A DNA stretch of 64,000 nt from Flavobacterium araucananum (lineage in GTDB: Bacteria > Bacteroidota > Bacteroidia > Flavobacteriales > Flavobacteriaceae), in contig NZ_MUGS01000003.1 in assembly GCF_002222055.1 (NCBI RefSeq), forward strand, positions 1 to 64,000, written 5' to 3'. The stretch's first letter is position 1. Every line of letters begins with the position of its first letter. The notes under the pieces are model-generated. The model worked only from the letters and a program-made list of their open reading frames with translations, was not told where the DNA came from and made no database searches. Of this stretch, positions 1-8,465 are shown in pieces. Made by a program: the position numbers and the translations under genes.

Positions 1-792
1 GCTTTTACCAATTGGTTTACACAACTACAAGACGAAGAAAAAATATTCAATATTTCACAAAATAAGTTTACTTCATTAGATAAAATTGAAAAAGTAAACT
101 TAAGACAAATTGAAAATCATCCCAATGTTTACTTTGGAATGATGAGTACAGGAAATTTTGGAAGTAGAAGGAATTTAAAAGATAGTCGAAATAATTCTAG
201 AAGAGAAAATCCTAAAAGAATTGAAGAAGGTGAAGAACAAGAAAACTATTTTTTACTTGGATTTAAAACAAATGGCAACATTGATTTAATTATCCAAAAT
301 GCAGGGCGCGGAATTAAATCTTTACACCTTAAAAATTATTTAGACAAATATATATTGACATATCTAAATTCAATAAATATTGCAAAAGAATTTAAAATAG
401 TTGAAGGCGCTGTTATTTCTAGTGAAGACATGATGATCGACAGATTAGATCGTGTTACGAAAACAAAAATATTTATTGATAAATCAATACTAGGAGAAGA
501 CGGATTGAATTTAGCTAATAGAACATTGCAAGCAAGAGAAGAGTTAGTAATAGATGTTAGAGCACAAAAAGGACAGGATATCCGAGATTTACTAACTGAT
601 GTAAGACAAAAATTAGTTTACAATACCAAAATTGACAAGATTTGGATCGAAGGAAAAGATAATAATGGAAATATCAATCAATTTTATTTGGATAAAATTC
701 AAAAAAGTACCTTTGTAACAATTGATATTGAAATAGCAACCGGATCATTGGTTGGAGAAAGTATGAAGAGAGAACTGTTGAAATTATTATAA
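1..792 (+). CDS. Hypothetical protein, 5' end outside the window
   Basis: The reading frame is open from the first base, so this is the C-terminal part (about 263 residues) of a longer protein; the first ATG at 139 is internal and is not a convincing start. The product is soluble and charged, with a basic Arg/Ser/Asn-rich linker (roughly residues 50-75 of the visible part) followed by alternating beta-strand and helix segments. No signal peptide, membrane segment or catalytic motif was recognised. Only 13 bp separate it from the next gene, a small four-TM protein, so the two are probably co-transcribed. A soluble protein plus small membrane protein is a layout seen in several phage-defence modules, but I cannot place this protein in a family. 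Confidence 0.6.
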   Translation, partial: AFTNWFTQLQDEEKIFNISQNKFTSLDKIEKVNLRQIENHPNVYFGMMSTGNFGSRRNLKDSRNNSRRENPKRIEEGEEQENYFLLGFKTNGNIDLIIQNAGRGIKSLHLKNYLDKYILTYLNSINIAKEFKIVEGAVISSEDMMIDRLDRVTKTKIFIDKSILGEDGLNLANRTLQAREELVIDVRAQKGQDIRDLLTDVRQKLVYNTKIDKIWIEGKDNNGNINQFYLDKIQKSTFVTIDIEIATGSLVGESMKRELLKLL

Positions 793-805
793 ACAACAAA
801 AACAT

Positions 806-1336
806 ATGATTTATAAAAGTTATTTAATTCTTATAAGTGATTATTTATTCACTTTAAAAAAGAATATCTATTTTGACGTTGTTTTCCCATTTGCACTATC
901 ATTAGTTTTGGGCATATTTTTGATTTTTAACTTTTTAAACTTTGATAAGAATTTTATCGTTAATGCAACGACAGTATTAGGAATATTAGCTGGTTTTAAC
1001 ATGACAGCAATAACCATTTTGACTTCAACCAATAACGAAACTGTTCAAGAATTAAAAGAAAAGAAAACAGATATAATAATTGATGGCTTAGAAGTTAGCT
1101 TTTTCAGAAAACTCTATATTTTAATAAGCTATTCGGTTTTAATATGTTTAATAACTATAATTGTAAATACTATTGGTTATTTAATTTCTTGGGATAAAAT
1201 TTGCGAAATCAAAACCTTAAAAATTTTAAAAACTATAGATTTATTTTTGATCTTACATATATTCTTTGTTAACATAAGAAATATTACTTCTTTATATTTC
1301 TTATATTTTAATGAAACAAACTTAAAAGGTAAATAG
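806..1336 (+). CDS. Small four-helix membrane protein
   Basis: The 176-residue product has four hydrophobic segments, at about residues 24-45, 52-72, 104-127 and 142-161. A charged stretch, lysine- and glutamate-rich, lies between the second and third segments. There is no signal peptidase site and no motif I recognise. It starts 13 bp after the preceding soluble-protein gene and is probably translated from the same message. Its role is unknown. Membrane effectors of about this size and topology occur in two-gene defence or toxin systems, but here that is inference from layout only. Confidence 0.6.
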   Translation: MIYKSYLILISDYLFTLKKNIYFDVVFPFALSLVLGIFLIFNFLNFDKNFIVNATTVLGILAGFNMTAITILTSTNNETVQELKEKKTDIIIDGLEVSFFRKLYILISYSVLICLITIIVNTIGYLISWDKICEIKTLKILKTIDLFLILHIFFVNIRNITSLYFLYFNETNLKGK

Positions 1337-1414
1337 TTTTTATCATGCTAAGAAAAAAAACTCCTCAATTCAAAAATTGCAGTACTTTCTCTATTTTATA
1401 AAAACCTTAAATTT

Positions 1415-1570
1415 TTAAACTCCTAACTTTTTAGCAATTTCAATAGGAACTCCATCTTTGTTTATCATTAAGACATTCGTTTTCTATTTCGCGAAATTTT
1501 TGATTACAAACAAGAATCCTTTGTAGTCTTTTGTTTCTCCATAAGAATTTTTCACGATGTAATATTCTTT
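1415..1570 (-). pseudogene. Decayed 3' fragment of a C1-family peptidase gene
   Basis: Read on the minus strand, these 156 bases align without gaps to the last 52 codons of the peptidase gene at 5052-6248 (matching bases 5052-5207). Both encode KEYYIVKNS, a DYKG box and a IAKKLGV end. The fragment has an in-frame TAG where the intact gene has a tyrosine codon, and nothing upstream of 1570 matches. The similarity continues past the stop into a degraded copy of the peptidase terminator (about 1352-1398). It is therefore the residue of a second peptidase copy. The last six codons of the KilA-N gene are read from this DNA in another frame. Confidence 0.85.
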
Positions 1571-2379
1571 AATACTGTAGTATTAATTAGCGATTTCATT
1601 TGACTTATAGCGATTTCATTCAATTTTAATAACCGCTCGTTTTGTTCTATATCTTGTTGTATTAGCATAGCATTTATACTTTCAAGATTAGACAGCACAA
1701 CTAGCTGCTCAATAGATGCTATATCTCTAATATTTCCTTTTTCGTTAGGATTTTCAATACGCCATTGTTTTGCTGTTTTACCAAACAAAGCAACGTTCAA
1801 TATATCTGCTTCATCTGCGTAAATAAAATTTCTTTGATTTGTTTTTAGACTTATCGGAATTAGATTTTCTTTTATTGCATCCGTGTGTATTCTATAATTA
1901 ATTTTAGAAATGGTTCTTTGCAGATTCCAATCTAATTTTTTAGTACTATTCTCTTCCTCCTTTAAACGCTGAAATTCTTTTATTAAATAAAACTTGAATT
2001 CTGCGCTCAACCACGTAGCAAATTCAAAAGCAATATCTTTATGAGCAAACGTTCCCCCATATCTACCCGTTTTCGAAATAATTCCAATAGCATTAGTGGA
2101 TTCAATCCATCTTTTCGGAGTTAGTGAAAAACTGTTAGAACCTGCCATATTTTTAATTCCATCGAATTCGATGGAATTAAAATCAGGATTATTAAATTTT
2201 TCCCATAAACCAATAAATTCAATAGTGCTCCTGTTCCTCATCCAGTTTTGTAAAATATAGTCACTGCGTTCATTATCTCTATGTTTTGCAATATCTGTTA
2301 GCGATATAAAATCTTCTTTATTGTCTTCATACAAAACAATATCAATACCTTTTACATTTATTTTTTTATTTTTTGACAT
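1552..2379 (-). CDS. KilA-N domain protein
   Basis: The 275-residue product has a KilA-N-type DNA-binding region at about residues 20-140, with the FISLTDIAKHRD opening, a conserved tryptophan cluster, GGTFAHKDIAFEFATWLS and a following KEF helix. KilA-N proteins are common in phages and mobile regions of Bacteroidota, usually as single-gene cargo of unclear function. The rest of the protein is a helical region plus a C-terminal coiled-coil-like stretch. The stop codon and final residues lie inside the decayed peptidase fragment, so the present C-terminus may have been created by the rearrangement that placed the gene here. DNA-binding is inferred from the domain. Confidence 0.85.
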   Translation of the reverse strand: MSKNKKINVKGIDIVLYEDNKEDFISLTDIAKHRDNERSDYILQNWMRNRSTIEFIGLWEKFNNPDFNSIEFDGIKNMAGSNSFSLTPKRWIESTNAIGIISKTGRYGGTFAHKDIAFEFATWLSAEFKFYLIKEFQRLKEEENSTKKLDWNLQRTISKINYRIHTDAIKENLIPISLKTNQRNFIYADEADILNVALFGKTAKQWRIENPNEKGNIRDIASIEQLVVLSNLESINAMLIQQDIEQNERLLKLNEIAISQMKSLINTTVLKNITS

Positions 2380-2513
2380 ATCGTTTTGAGAGAAAAGTAT
2401 TAATTAATTTAAAGATCAAATATACATTTTATATAAATAATTGCTTTAATTAAAAACTACAAAAAAACTAGTTAAATACAAAGGTCTATATTCTAAAAGC
2501 AAAAATTAAGGAT

Positions 2514-2547
2514 AAAAAAAGCGCCTCAATTACTTGCAGCGCTTTTT
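2514..2547 (-). terminator. Rho-independent terminator of the DyP operon
   Basis: An AGCGC/GCGCT stem is flanked by A- and T-runs and lies 35 bp past the peroxidase stop codon. The sequence is closely related to the peptidase terminator at 4993-5029, including loop and downstream bases, which suggests a duplication. Confidence 0.75.
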
Positions 2548-2581
2548 CTATTTATTTTAAATCTGAAATAAAATTAAACCC

Positions 2582-4108
2582 CTAATTTACACTAAGAGAT
2601 GGCGGGATTATTCCTTGAGCAATTTGTTTTAAACCTGTAATAGATGGTAAAAACAAATACAAACTCCCGTCGGTACGAATAAAACGGGTAAGATTAGGGA
2701 TTTCCTGATAGGTACCATTTTTATTATACGCAAAAATGGCATCGCCCGGAGTAGTGTCTGAAACCTGCGGGCCAAAAAGCGGATCAACACCACTATAATT
2801 TGGTGAGGCATCCGGGGTTATAAAACCACCCTTTTCTAACCATTGCATGGTAACAAAACGAAATTGAAAATCAAGAACAGCACCAATAAACAGTCCAACT
2901 AACCCTCTTTGTATGCCGCTTTTTTCGCCCGCATTATAAACAGGTCCATAAGGCGATGCACGCCTTAAAATTCTATGTGTTTGAGCATTATCATCGTTAT
3001 CGGTAACATTGGTGTCGTCTCGCGGGTTTGCTCTTCGAATATGCGCTGCATACGGACATTTTAAACCCAACTCATCGCTGCTCTGATCCCCTTGCTGGTT
3101 TGGGCTGGGTGCTAAATAATCGAAATTTGTAAAATTAAAATTTTTAGTACTTGGCTCTCCCAGACTTTTATCTTCTTTATCAGGAGATACGACAAGAGGC
3201 GTGCCATCGCGCCAACGTCCGCACATTTTTGCAGCCATTAGCTCCGGCGAAGTTTCGGTATCCGAATGAATAAATGCATTAAACTTAGCTTCATCCTGAT
3301 ACAATAATCTAAAGGCGGCAAATGTACCATTGACCAATAATGGATGAGCAAAATAATCGTCAGCATCGTTATTTATCACAAAGCGATTCAAAGGTACTAC
3401 CGGCCTGTCGTCGATACTGCTAATGCCCATTAATTTTCGCATTTTGGGCTTATTCCATAAAATATCATCAATGCGGGGCTGAGACAAACTATCACGATAA
3501 CCAAAATGCACATAGTCTGAATTGCCATCAACTGTGATAGGATCTGAATCCTGAAAATATACCGGAGCTACTGATAATCCTGAGCCTGTTTTTGAAATCA
3601 TGCCCAGCAATGTTTCATAATATTTTTCTCGGTTTTCCGGAGTCAGTGTAAAAAGCGTTAACTGAATATGAAGTTCATTACCTGTAGTAGTTGGCGGTGT
3701 ATCTGAGATCCAGCCTCCGTTTTTCCACCAGTTAATTGGGGCACTTTCGTCAGTATCGCCTATATTATTTGCATCGAGAACAGCTCCCTCAGAAAATGAC
3801 CCAAATATTTCCATACTTGAATTTTTACCTACATCTGTACATTGTTCCTCGCCTATTAGTTGCTTTAAACCTGAATATGTAAAACCTATGTTAAGGCAAT
3901 AATCAGGTTTTACCATGTTTTCCCAAGGCTCTGCACTAGTAATGCACATACCTCCCGAACCGGTTCCTGAAGCAAGATCTGCACAGAATTTTTGTGCTCC
4001 GGTTATGTCTTCTATCTTTAAAATGATATACCTGATATACGGAAAATTATATCCCCGCAATATCAATCCTTGTATATCATTCATGTCAACCTGATTAGAA
4101 TTGCTCAT
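2582..4108 (-). CDS. DyP-type heme peroxidase
   Basis: The 508-residue protein matches the dye-decolourising peroxidase family: an N-terminal DIQGLILRGY opening, the distal motif HFGYRDSLSQP at residues 201-211 with catalytic Asp206, the distal Arg267 in NGTFAAFR, and the proximal heme-ligand His356 in CPYAAHIRRANPRD. In most members the distal motif reads GxxDG; here the last glycine is Ser207. There is no signal peptide, so it is cytosolic or exported with a partner. The start at 4108 gives the usual N-terminus of the family. It follows an unnamed gene by 40 bp and both probably form one transcript ending at 2514-2547. Family members oxidise dyes, phenolics or heme-like substrates with peroxide; the natural substrate is unknown. 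Confidence 0.9.
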   Translation of the reverse strand: MSNSNQVDMNDIQGLILRGYNFPYIRYIILKIEDITGAQKFCADLASGTGSGGMCITSAEPWENMVKPDYCLNIGFTYSGLKQLIGEEQCTDVGKNSSMEIFGSFSEGAVLDANNIGDTDESAPINWWKNGGWISDTPPTTTGNELHIQLTLFTLTPENREKYYETLLGMISKTGSGLSVAPVYFQDSDPITVDGNSDYVHFGYRDSLSQPRIDDILWNKPKMRKLMGISSIDDRPVVPLNRFVINNDADDYFAHPLLVNGTFAAFRLLYQDEAKFNAFIHSDTETSPELMAAKMCGRWRDGTPLVVSPDKEDKSLGEPSTKNFNFTNFDYLAPSPNQQGDQSSDELGLKCPYAAHIRRANPRDDTNVTDNDDNAQTHRILRRASPYGPVYNAGEKSGIQRGLVGLFIGAVLDFQFRFVTMQWLEKGGFITPDASPNYSGVDPLFGPQVSDTTPGDAIFAYNKNGTYQEIPNLTRFIRTDGSLYLFLPSITGLKQIAQGIIPPSLSVN

Positions 4109-4148
4109 AGTTTGTCTTAATTAATTTAAATGGGGGTAAGATGCCAAA

Positions 4149-4820
4149 CTATTTGCAATTTGGTTTTTGAGCCTTTGGAAAAGCATAACTAACCTGACCT
4201 GCAACTGGTGGCCATATTGTAGCTGCATCTGGAAATTTATCAATAATTTTTGCTACTGTAAGTCCTGGGAAATTTGTACCAAAAACATATTTTCCGTTTT
4301 TGTCACCGGCACATAAAACCGGATCTCCAAAATTGTAGCGCATTAATAGGCAATAAAATGCAAGTGCATTTTTTTCAAGTCCTTTCTCTAATATAAATTT
4401 TGCTGATGTTTGTCCGTCTGGATCTACACCCGGAATTCCTGTTTCATCCATTATACTGAGTAAAAATTTTAGCCCTTCTACAATTTCAGGAATTTTGAAA
4501 AATGCACTTATATAAGCATCAAACTGTCCGTCATAGATAGACATCACTACTAATACATCTTTTCCAGGATAGGATTGAAACCCCGGTACCGGTATTCCTG
4601 CTGTAGGTTTTCCGTCTTCCTGCCCATAAATAGTAAAATAATGTACTCCGGTTGTTTTGCGAAGATCTCCACCAGGAGCTGTAAGTGGTACGGCAGCTTG
4701 CCTTACTTTTTCGGCAGTACTCTTTGCCAATTCTACAGAACCTTTTTTTAAGGGAATAAATAAAAATAACAAATGTTGTTGATCTGTTATGGGTACGGTA
4801 ATAACTTGTTGTGTTGACAT
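4149..4820 (-). CDS. Hypothetical protein, probable DyP partner
   Basis: The 223-residue soluble product has no signal peptide or membrane segment. The central stretch VHYFTIYG followed by VLVVMSIYDGQFDAYI resembles the 'fathom a strand, then YDG-x-FDxY' pattern of ferredoxin-like-fold proteins that accompany DyP-like peroxidases in other bacteria; this is resemblance by eye, not a family assignment. Two cysteines near the C-terminus (LCAGDK and PNCK) are not arranged as a metal site. The gene lies 40 bp upstream of the peroxidase on the same strand, so a shared function such as substrate binding or cargo adaptor is likely but unproven. Confidence 0.65.
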   Translation of the reverse strand: MSTQQVITVPITDQQHLLFLFIPLKKGSVELAKSTAEKVRQAAVPLTAPGGDLRKTTGVHYFTIYGQEDGKPTAGIPVPGFQSYPGKDVLVVMSIYDGQFDAYISAFFKIPEIVEGLKFLLSIMDETGIPGVDPDGQTSAKFILEKGLEKNALAFYCLLMRYNFGDPVLCAGDKNGKYVFGTNFPGLTVAKIIDKFPDAATIWPPVAGQVSYAFPKAQKPNCK

Positions 4821-4992
4821 GGTTTTATTGTTTATTTGATTATCCTACTCTGTTAAGGCTTTTCGGAAAACGCCTTTAATTGCTTAAACAAGACGAAATT
4901 AGGAATACTAAAAACCATTAAAACGAGTAGTTATACCTGATTTAGAACGTGTACATTATTGGCAAATGGAACTTAAAACGCACAAAAAAGTC

Positions 4993-5029
4993 AAAAAAAA
5001 AGCGCTGCAATTGCTTGCAGCGCTTTTTT
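4993..5029 (-). terminator. Rho-independent terminator of the C1 peptidase gene
   Basis: A perfect 10-bp stem, AGCGCTGCAA / TTGCAGCGCT, with A- and T-runs, lies 22 bp past the peptidase stop. Related copies are found at 2514-2547 and, degraded, at about 1352-1398. Confidence 0.85.
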
Positions 5030-5051
5030 GATAGTATAAAATACTGAACTC

Positions 5052-6248
5052 TTAAACTCCTAATTTCTTAGCAATCTCTGTTGGGATTCCTCCTTTGTTT
5101 ACTAAAAGTGCTGTTGTTTTATATTTCACGAAGTTTTTAGTTACAAACAAATAACCTTTGTAATCGTTTGTTGCTCCCCATGAATTTTTTACGATGTAAT
5201 ATTCTTTTCCGGTTTGATCTTTTGCAAGACCAATAATGTGCATTCCGTGATCGTCTGTTGTAGTATAGTTATCAAACGCTGTCTGACGCATTTCAGGCGT
5301 AATTTCAGGTTCTGCTTTTGGTCCGTTAAACATGTCTGCTTTTTCTTCGGCAGTCATATCATCGTATTTTTTTGTTGGCACATAAGCTACACCATTTTTC
5401 CAGCTAAAGCTTTTCTCACTTACATCTGTTGCCCACGCTACAGTATATCCTTTTTTCAAAGCATTGTCAATAACATCTGTCATATCATTTACTTTTACAT
5501 TATAAACCTGATCAAATGACCAGTTGTCCGGCACCATCATGGTTGTTTTTTGATAATATGGAGACGTTGTAAACGATGACATTTCTATATACTCATCAGG
5601 ATTAATCCCTACTACTTCTTTGGCAAAAGTTTGTGGCGTGTAGTTTTTTCCTTTGTAGGTAAAGTTTTCCGGCACGGTTCCTAAATAAGAATCGATAACG
5701 GCAGCATACGCTTTTTGCCAGTTTGGTGTTAATTCTCCGTTTGGATTTTTAACCACAGCAGTCAGAACTCCTTCGATAAGCGCTGCCATTTCTCCAAATT
5801 TATTTTTGTCTGTTCCGTAGTTCAGTCCTGTGTAAACTTCTCTGGGCACAGTTCCGTATTTTTTATACATATTAATTACATCGTGCAATGCTCCACCGTC
5901 GCCTAAAGTAACTGCTCCGTGCATGCGTACATAATTAACTCCTTTTTCTACATATACATTTCTTGCCGAAAAAATCTGAGACAATTCTACCGGTTGTTTT
6001 CCTAAACGAATCATTTCTGACTCTAAGAAAGAGTTCGTAGAATAACTCCAACATGTTCCTGAAGAACCTTGTAATTTTACCGATGTTGTTCCCAGATTAA
6101 TTACATCTGTAAATTTAAAGGCTTCTTTACTTTTTTCGCTTGCATTTAGTTTTAGTGAATTCACTAAAATGTCTTGTGCAAAACAGCTTGTTGCTCCAAC
6201 AAAAAAAACCGAAGCGGCAAGTACTGATTTGAATGAAAATGTATTCAT
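5052..6248 (-). CDS. Secreted C1-family (bleomycin hydrolase-like) cysteine peptidase
   Basis: The 398-residue protein starts with a clear signal peptide (hydrophobic segment, then SCFAQD near residue 26). The papain-fold catalytic set is visible: oxyanion Gln60, nucleophile Cys66 in GSSGTCWSYS, His in DDHGMHIIGL and Asn in VKNSWG. Length and the insert between Cys and His fit subfamily C1B (PepC/bleomycin hydrolase), which act as aminopeptidases, but here the protein is exported, so it should work in the periplasm or outside. It is a single-gene unit with its own terminator. A truncated relic of a second copy lies at 1415-1570. Substrate unknown. Confidence 0.9.
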   Translation of the reverse strand: MNTFSFKSVLAASVFFVGATSCFAQDILVNSLKLNASEKSKEAFKFTDVINLGTTSVKLQGSSGTCWSYSTNSFLESEMIRLGKQPVELSQIFSARNVYVEKGVNYVRMHGAVTLGDGGALHDVINMYKKYGTVPREVYTGLNYGTDKNKFGEMAALIEGVLTAVVKNPNGELTPNWQKAYAAVIDSYLGTVPENFTYKGKNYTPQTFAKEVVGINPDEYIEMSSFTTSPYYQKTTMMVPDNWSFDQVYNVKVNDMTDVIDNALKKGYTVAWATDVSEKSFSWKNGVAYVPTKKYDDMTAEEKADMFNGPKAEPEITPEMRQTAFDNYTTTDDHGMHIIGLAKDQTGKEYYIVKNSWGATNDYKGYLFVTKNFVKYKTTALLVNKGGIPTEIAKKLGV

Positions 6249-6594
6249 AATTTATATTTAATGATTTAATAAATTAGTAGTTGTAATTTACTTTATGTTA
6301 CAAAACAATTAAATTTTACATAAATAAACTAACCTTTAAGCGTTAATATTTACAAAATGTTTTTATTAAGCTATAAAACCTTACAAAATACGCAAAATCA
6401 TTAACTATTTGATAATAAAAAACAAAGACGCTTTTTATGCTTAATCTATGGGATACAATTATTTTCTATACCTGAAAAATGTAGCTCTTTTTTTAGTTAA
6501 AAAAATATCTCTTTGACTTATTTATAATGCCTGTAGCGATACTGAAAGAAATGTATTAATTTGGCTGTTGTAAATGCATTCATAATCTTAAAAA
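6249..6594. other. AT-rich divergent intergenic region
   Basis: These 346 bases separate the divergently read peptidase and AraC-regulator genes and must hold both promoters. No full consensus promoter, strong dyad, repeat or small gene was found on inspection. Confidence 0.5.
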
Positions 6595-7392
6595 ATGTAC
6601 GAACTCCAAAAAGAGAAATATCTGGGTAATGCCAAAAACATTTTTAACAATAAGCAAGGAATTGCGGTTGTCGAAACGGAGTATAAAAACAAGGTTTACG
6701 AAGGATGGCATTCGCACAATAATGCTCACATTACTCTTTTTCTAAAAGGCGGAACTGCCGAAAAAAGAAAAAACTCAAGTACGATTGTGGGTCCGGGTTC
6801 GCTACTTTTTTACCATAGCGACGAATTGCATTTGAATCAGGACACTCTTTTTCCGTCTAAAAATATTAATATCGAAATAGAAGAAAATTTATTAAAAGAA
6901 CTTCAAATTTCTGAAAGTATCATCGAAAAATCTGTTCAGAATACAATGCTTACCAAATTTTTGATTCTAAAGATTTTTAAAGAATCTATGGTTGCCGATA
7001 CTTTTTCCGGCGATACCATTAATATGTTGTTTGCACAATTATCGAATGCCAATACTCACTTGGAGCGATTCGAAAAAAGTCCGTTTTGGGTAAAAAGTCT
7101 AAACGAATTACTAAATGATTGCTGGAACGAAAATCCAAACTTACAGGATCTTGCTCAGGTTTTAAATTTAAACCCCATTACGATCTCAAAACATTTTCCT
7201 AAATATTTTGGTTGCACTTTAGGCGAATACATGCGCCGTATGAAGATCAATCGTTCGCTTTTGCTGATAGAATCCAACCAAAGTAATCTAACTGAAATTG
7301 GTTTTCAGTGTGGTTTTGCAGATCAAAGTCACTTTATAAGAACCTTTAAAAATCAGACCGGATTTTTACCCAAACAATTTCAAAAATTATAA
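6595..7392 (+). CDS. AraC-family transcriptional regulator
   Basis: The 265-residue protein has an N-terminal cupin-like ligand or signal domain (a WHSHNNAHITLFLKGG stretch near residue 40 gives two histidines in the usual strand position) and a C-terminal AraC/XylS double helix-turn-helix at about residues 165-265, ending with the family signature GFADQSHFIRTFKNQTGFLPKQF. It is followed 79 bp later, on the same strand, by a CPBP protease gene, its most likely target or partner. The inducer is unknown. Confidence 0.92.
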   Translation: MYELQKEKYLGNAKNIFNNKQGIAVVETEYKNKVYEGWHSHNNAHITLFLKGGTAEKRKNSSTIVGPGSLLFYHSDELHLNQDTLFPSKNINIEIEENLLKELQISESIIEKSVQNTMLTKFLILKIFKESMVADTFSGDTINMLFAQLSNANTHLERFEKSPFWVKSLNELLNDCWNENPNLQDLAQVLNLNPITISKHFPKYFGCTLGEYMRRMKINRSLLLIESNQSNLTEIGFQCGFADQSHFIRTFKNQTGFLPKQFQKL

Positions 7393-7471
7393 AGCAGGCA
7401 AATTTCGTTCTATTTTTTGGTTTTGATGTCTTCTACTTTTGCTGCATCATAAATCATTAAACCAAATCTAA

Positions 7472-8332
7472 ATGGAAACTCTTACTGCAAAACAAAAAAT
7501 CTTCAATTACCCTGTTACAAAAATCATTCTTGCCCTGCTTACCTTTATGGCAGTTGTTATTATAGGGCAGCAAATTGCTTCAAAACTACTAGTATTAACA
7601 CCTCTTGATAAAAATTACAGAAACCTTCTCAAAGGTCTTTTTGTCTCGGCATCATGCGTTTTGAGTTATATTCTTTTCTTTAAAAAATATGATAAAAGAG
7701 CCGTGACTGAATTTGCTGCAAAAGGACTTGCAAAAAATCTTTTTATTGGCACTATGATTGGTTTTATATTGCAATCGCTGACAATTTTAGTAATCTATCT
7801 TAATGGCAGTTATAGTGTTCTGCATATCAATCCCATTTCATTCATCCTGATTCCATTTGCCATTATGTTTACGGTAGCTATTATCGAAGAAGTTCTGGTA
7901 CGTGGCATTATATTTAGAATTCTGGAAGAAAAACTGGGCACGTATATTTCTTTAACTATTTCTTCGGTTTTATTTAGCGTTTTTCATCTGCTAAATCCTA
8001 ACGGCACTTTGATATCGGCAATATGCATTACTGCTGCGGGTTTTTTAATGGGAGCTGCTTTTATTTATAGTCGTAATTTATGGATGCCTATTGCTTTACA
8101 TTTTGCCTGGAATTTTACACAGTCCGGTATTTATGGAGCAATAACTTCTGGAAACGAAAAAACAAATAGCCTTGTAGAGGCCAAAATACAAGGTCCAGAA
8201 TTTATTACCGGTGGTGCATTTGGTCCCGAAGGATCGATACAGGCAATTGTTTTTTGTATACTGGGAACGGTTTTTTTATTGGCATTAAGCCATAAAAACA
8301 ATCAAATTATTAAGCCTTATTGGAAAAAATAA
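7472..8332 (+). CDS. CPBP-family intramembrane glutamic protease
   Basis: The 286-residue polytopic membrane protein carries the three CPBP (ABI/Rce1-type) motifs: EEVLVRG near residue 137 with the paired catalytic glutamates, FHLLNPNG near 172, and HFAWNF near 212. About seven to eight hydrophobic segments are visible. In bacteria such proteins process or protect small peptides and prenylated-like substrates, but most substrates are unknown. It lies just downstream of an AraC regulator on the same strand and converges on the outer-membrane protein gene at 8466. A large inverted repeat follows its stop codon. Confidence 0.88.
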   Translation: METLTAKQKIFNYPVTKIILALLTFMAVVIIGQQIASKLLVLTPLDKNYRNLLKGLFVSASCVLSYILFFKKYDKRAVTEFAAKGLAKNLFIGTMIGFILQSLTILVIYLNGSYSVLHINPISFILIPFAIMFTVAIIEEVLVRGIIFRILEEKLGTYISLTISSVLFSVFHLLNPNGTLISAICITAAGFLMGAAFIYSRNLWMPIALHFAWNFTQSGIYGAITSGNEKTNSLVEAKIQGPEFITGGAFGPEGSIQAIVFCILGTVFLLALSHKNNQIIKPYWKK

Positions 8333-8379
8333 TCAAGAACAAAGTTCTGTAAGATTATTGCAGGACGAAAAGTTTTTTT

Positions 8380-8438
8380 GCCACAAATTTCACCAATTAA
8401 CACGAATTGAATTTGTGCTAATTGGTGAAATTCGTGGC
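8380..8438. repeat. Dispersed inverted repeat between convergent genes
   Basis: Two 29-base arms (8380-8408 and 8410-8438) match at 26 of 29 positions around a single central base. Arms begin GCCAC-AATTTCACCAATTA. A relative lies at 45664-45745. Its place between two convergent genes is compatible with a hairpin that ends or protects both messages. Confidence 0.85.
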
Positions 8439-8465
8439 CCTGTTTCATTCTTTCTTATCGAAGTT

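Noticed and set aside
1..1336. Assignment of the left-edge pair to the Kiwa defence system
   Set aside because: Only the general layout matches; gene order differs from the described order and no shared motif could be recognised.
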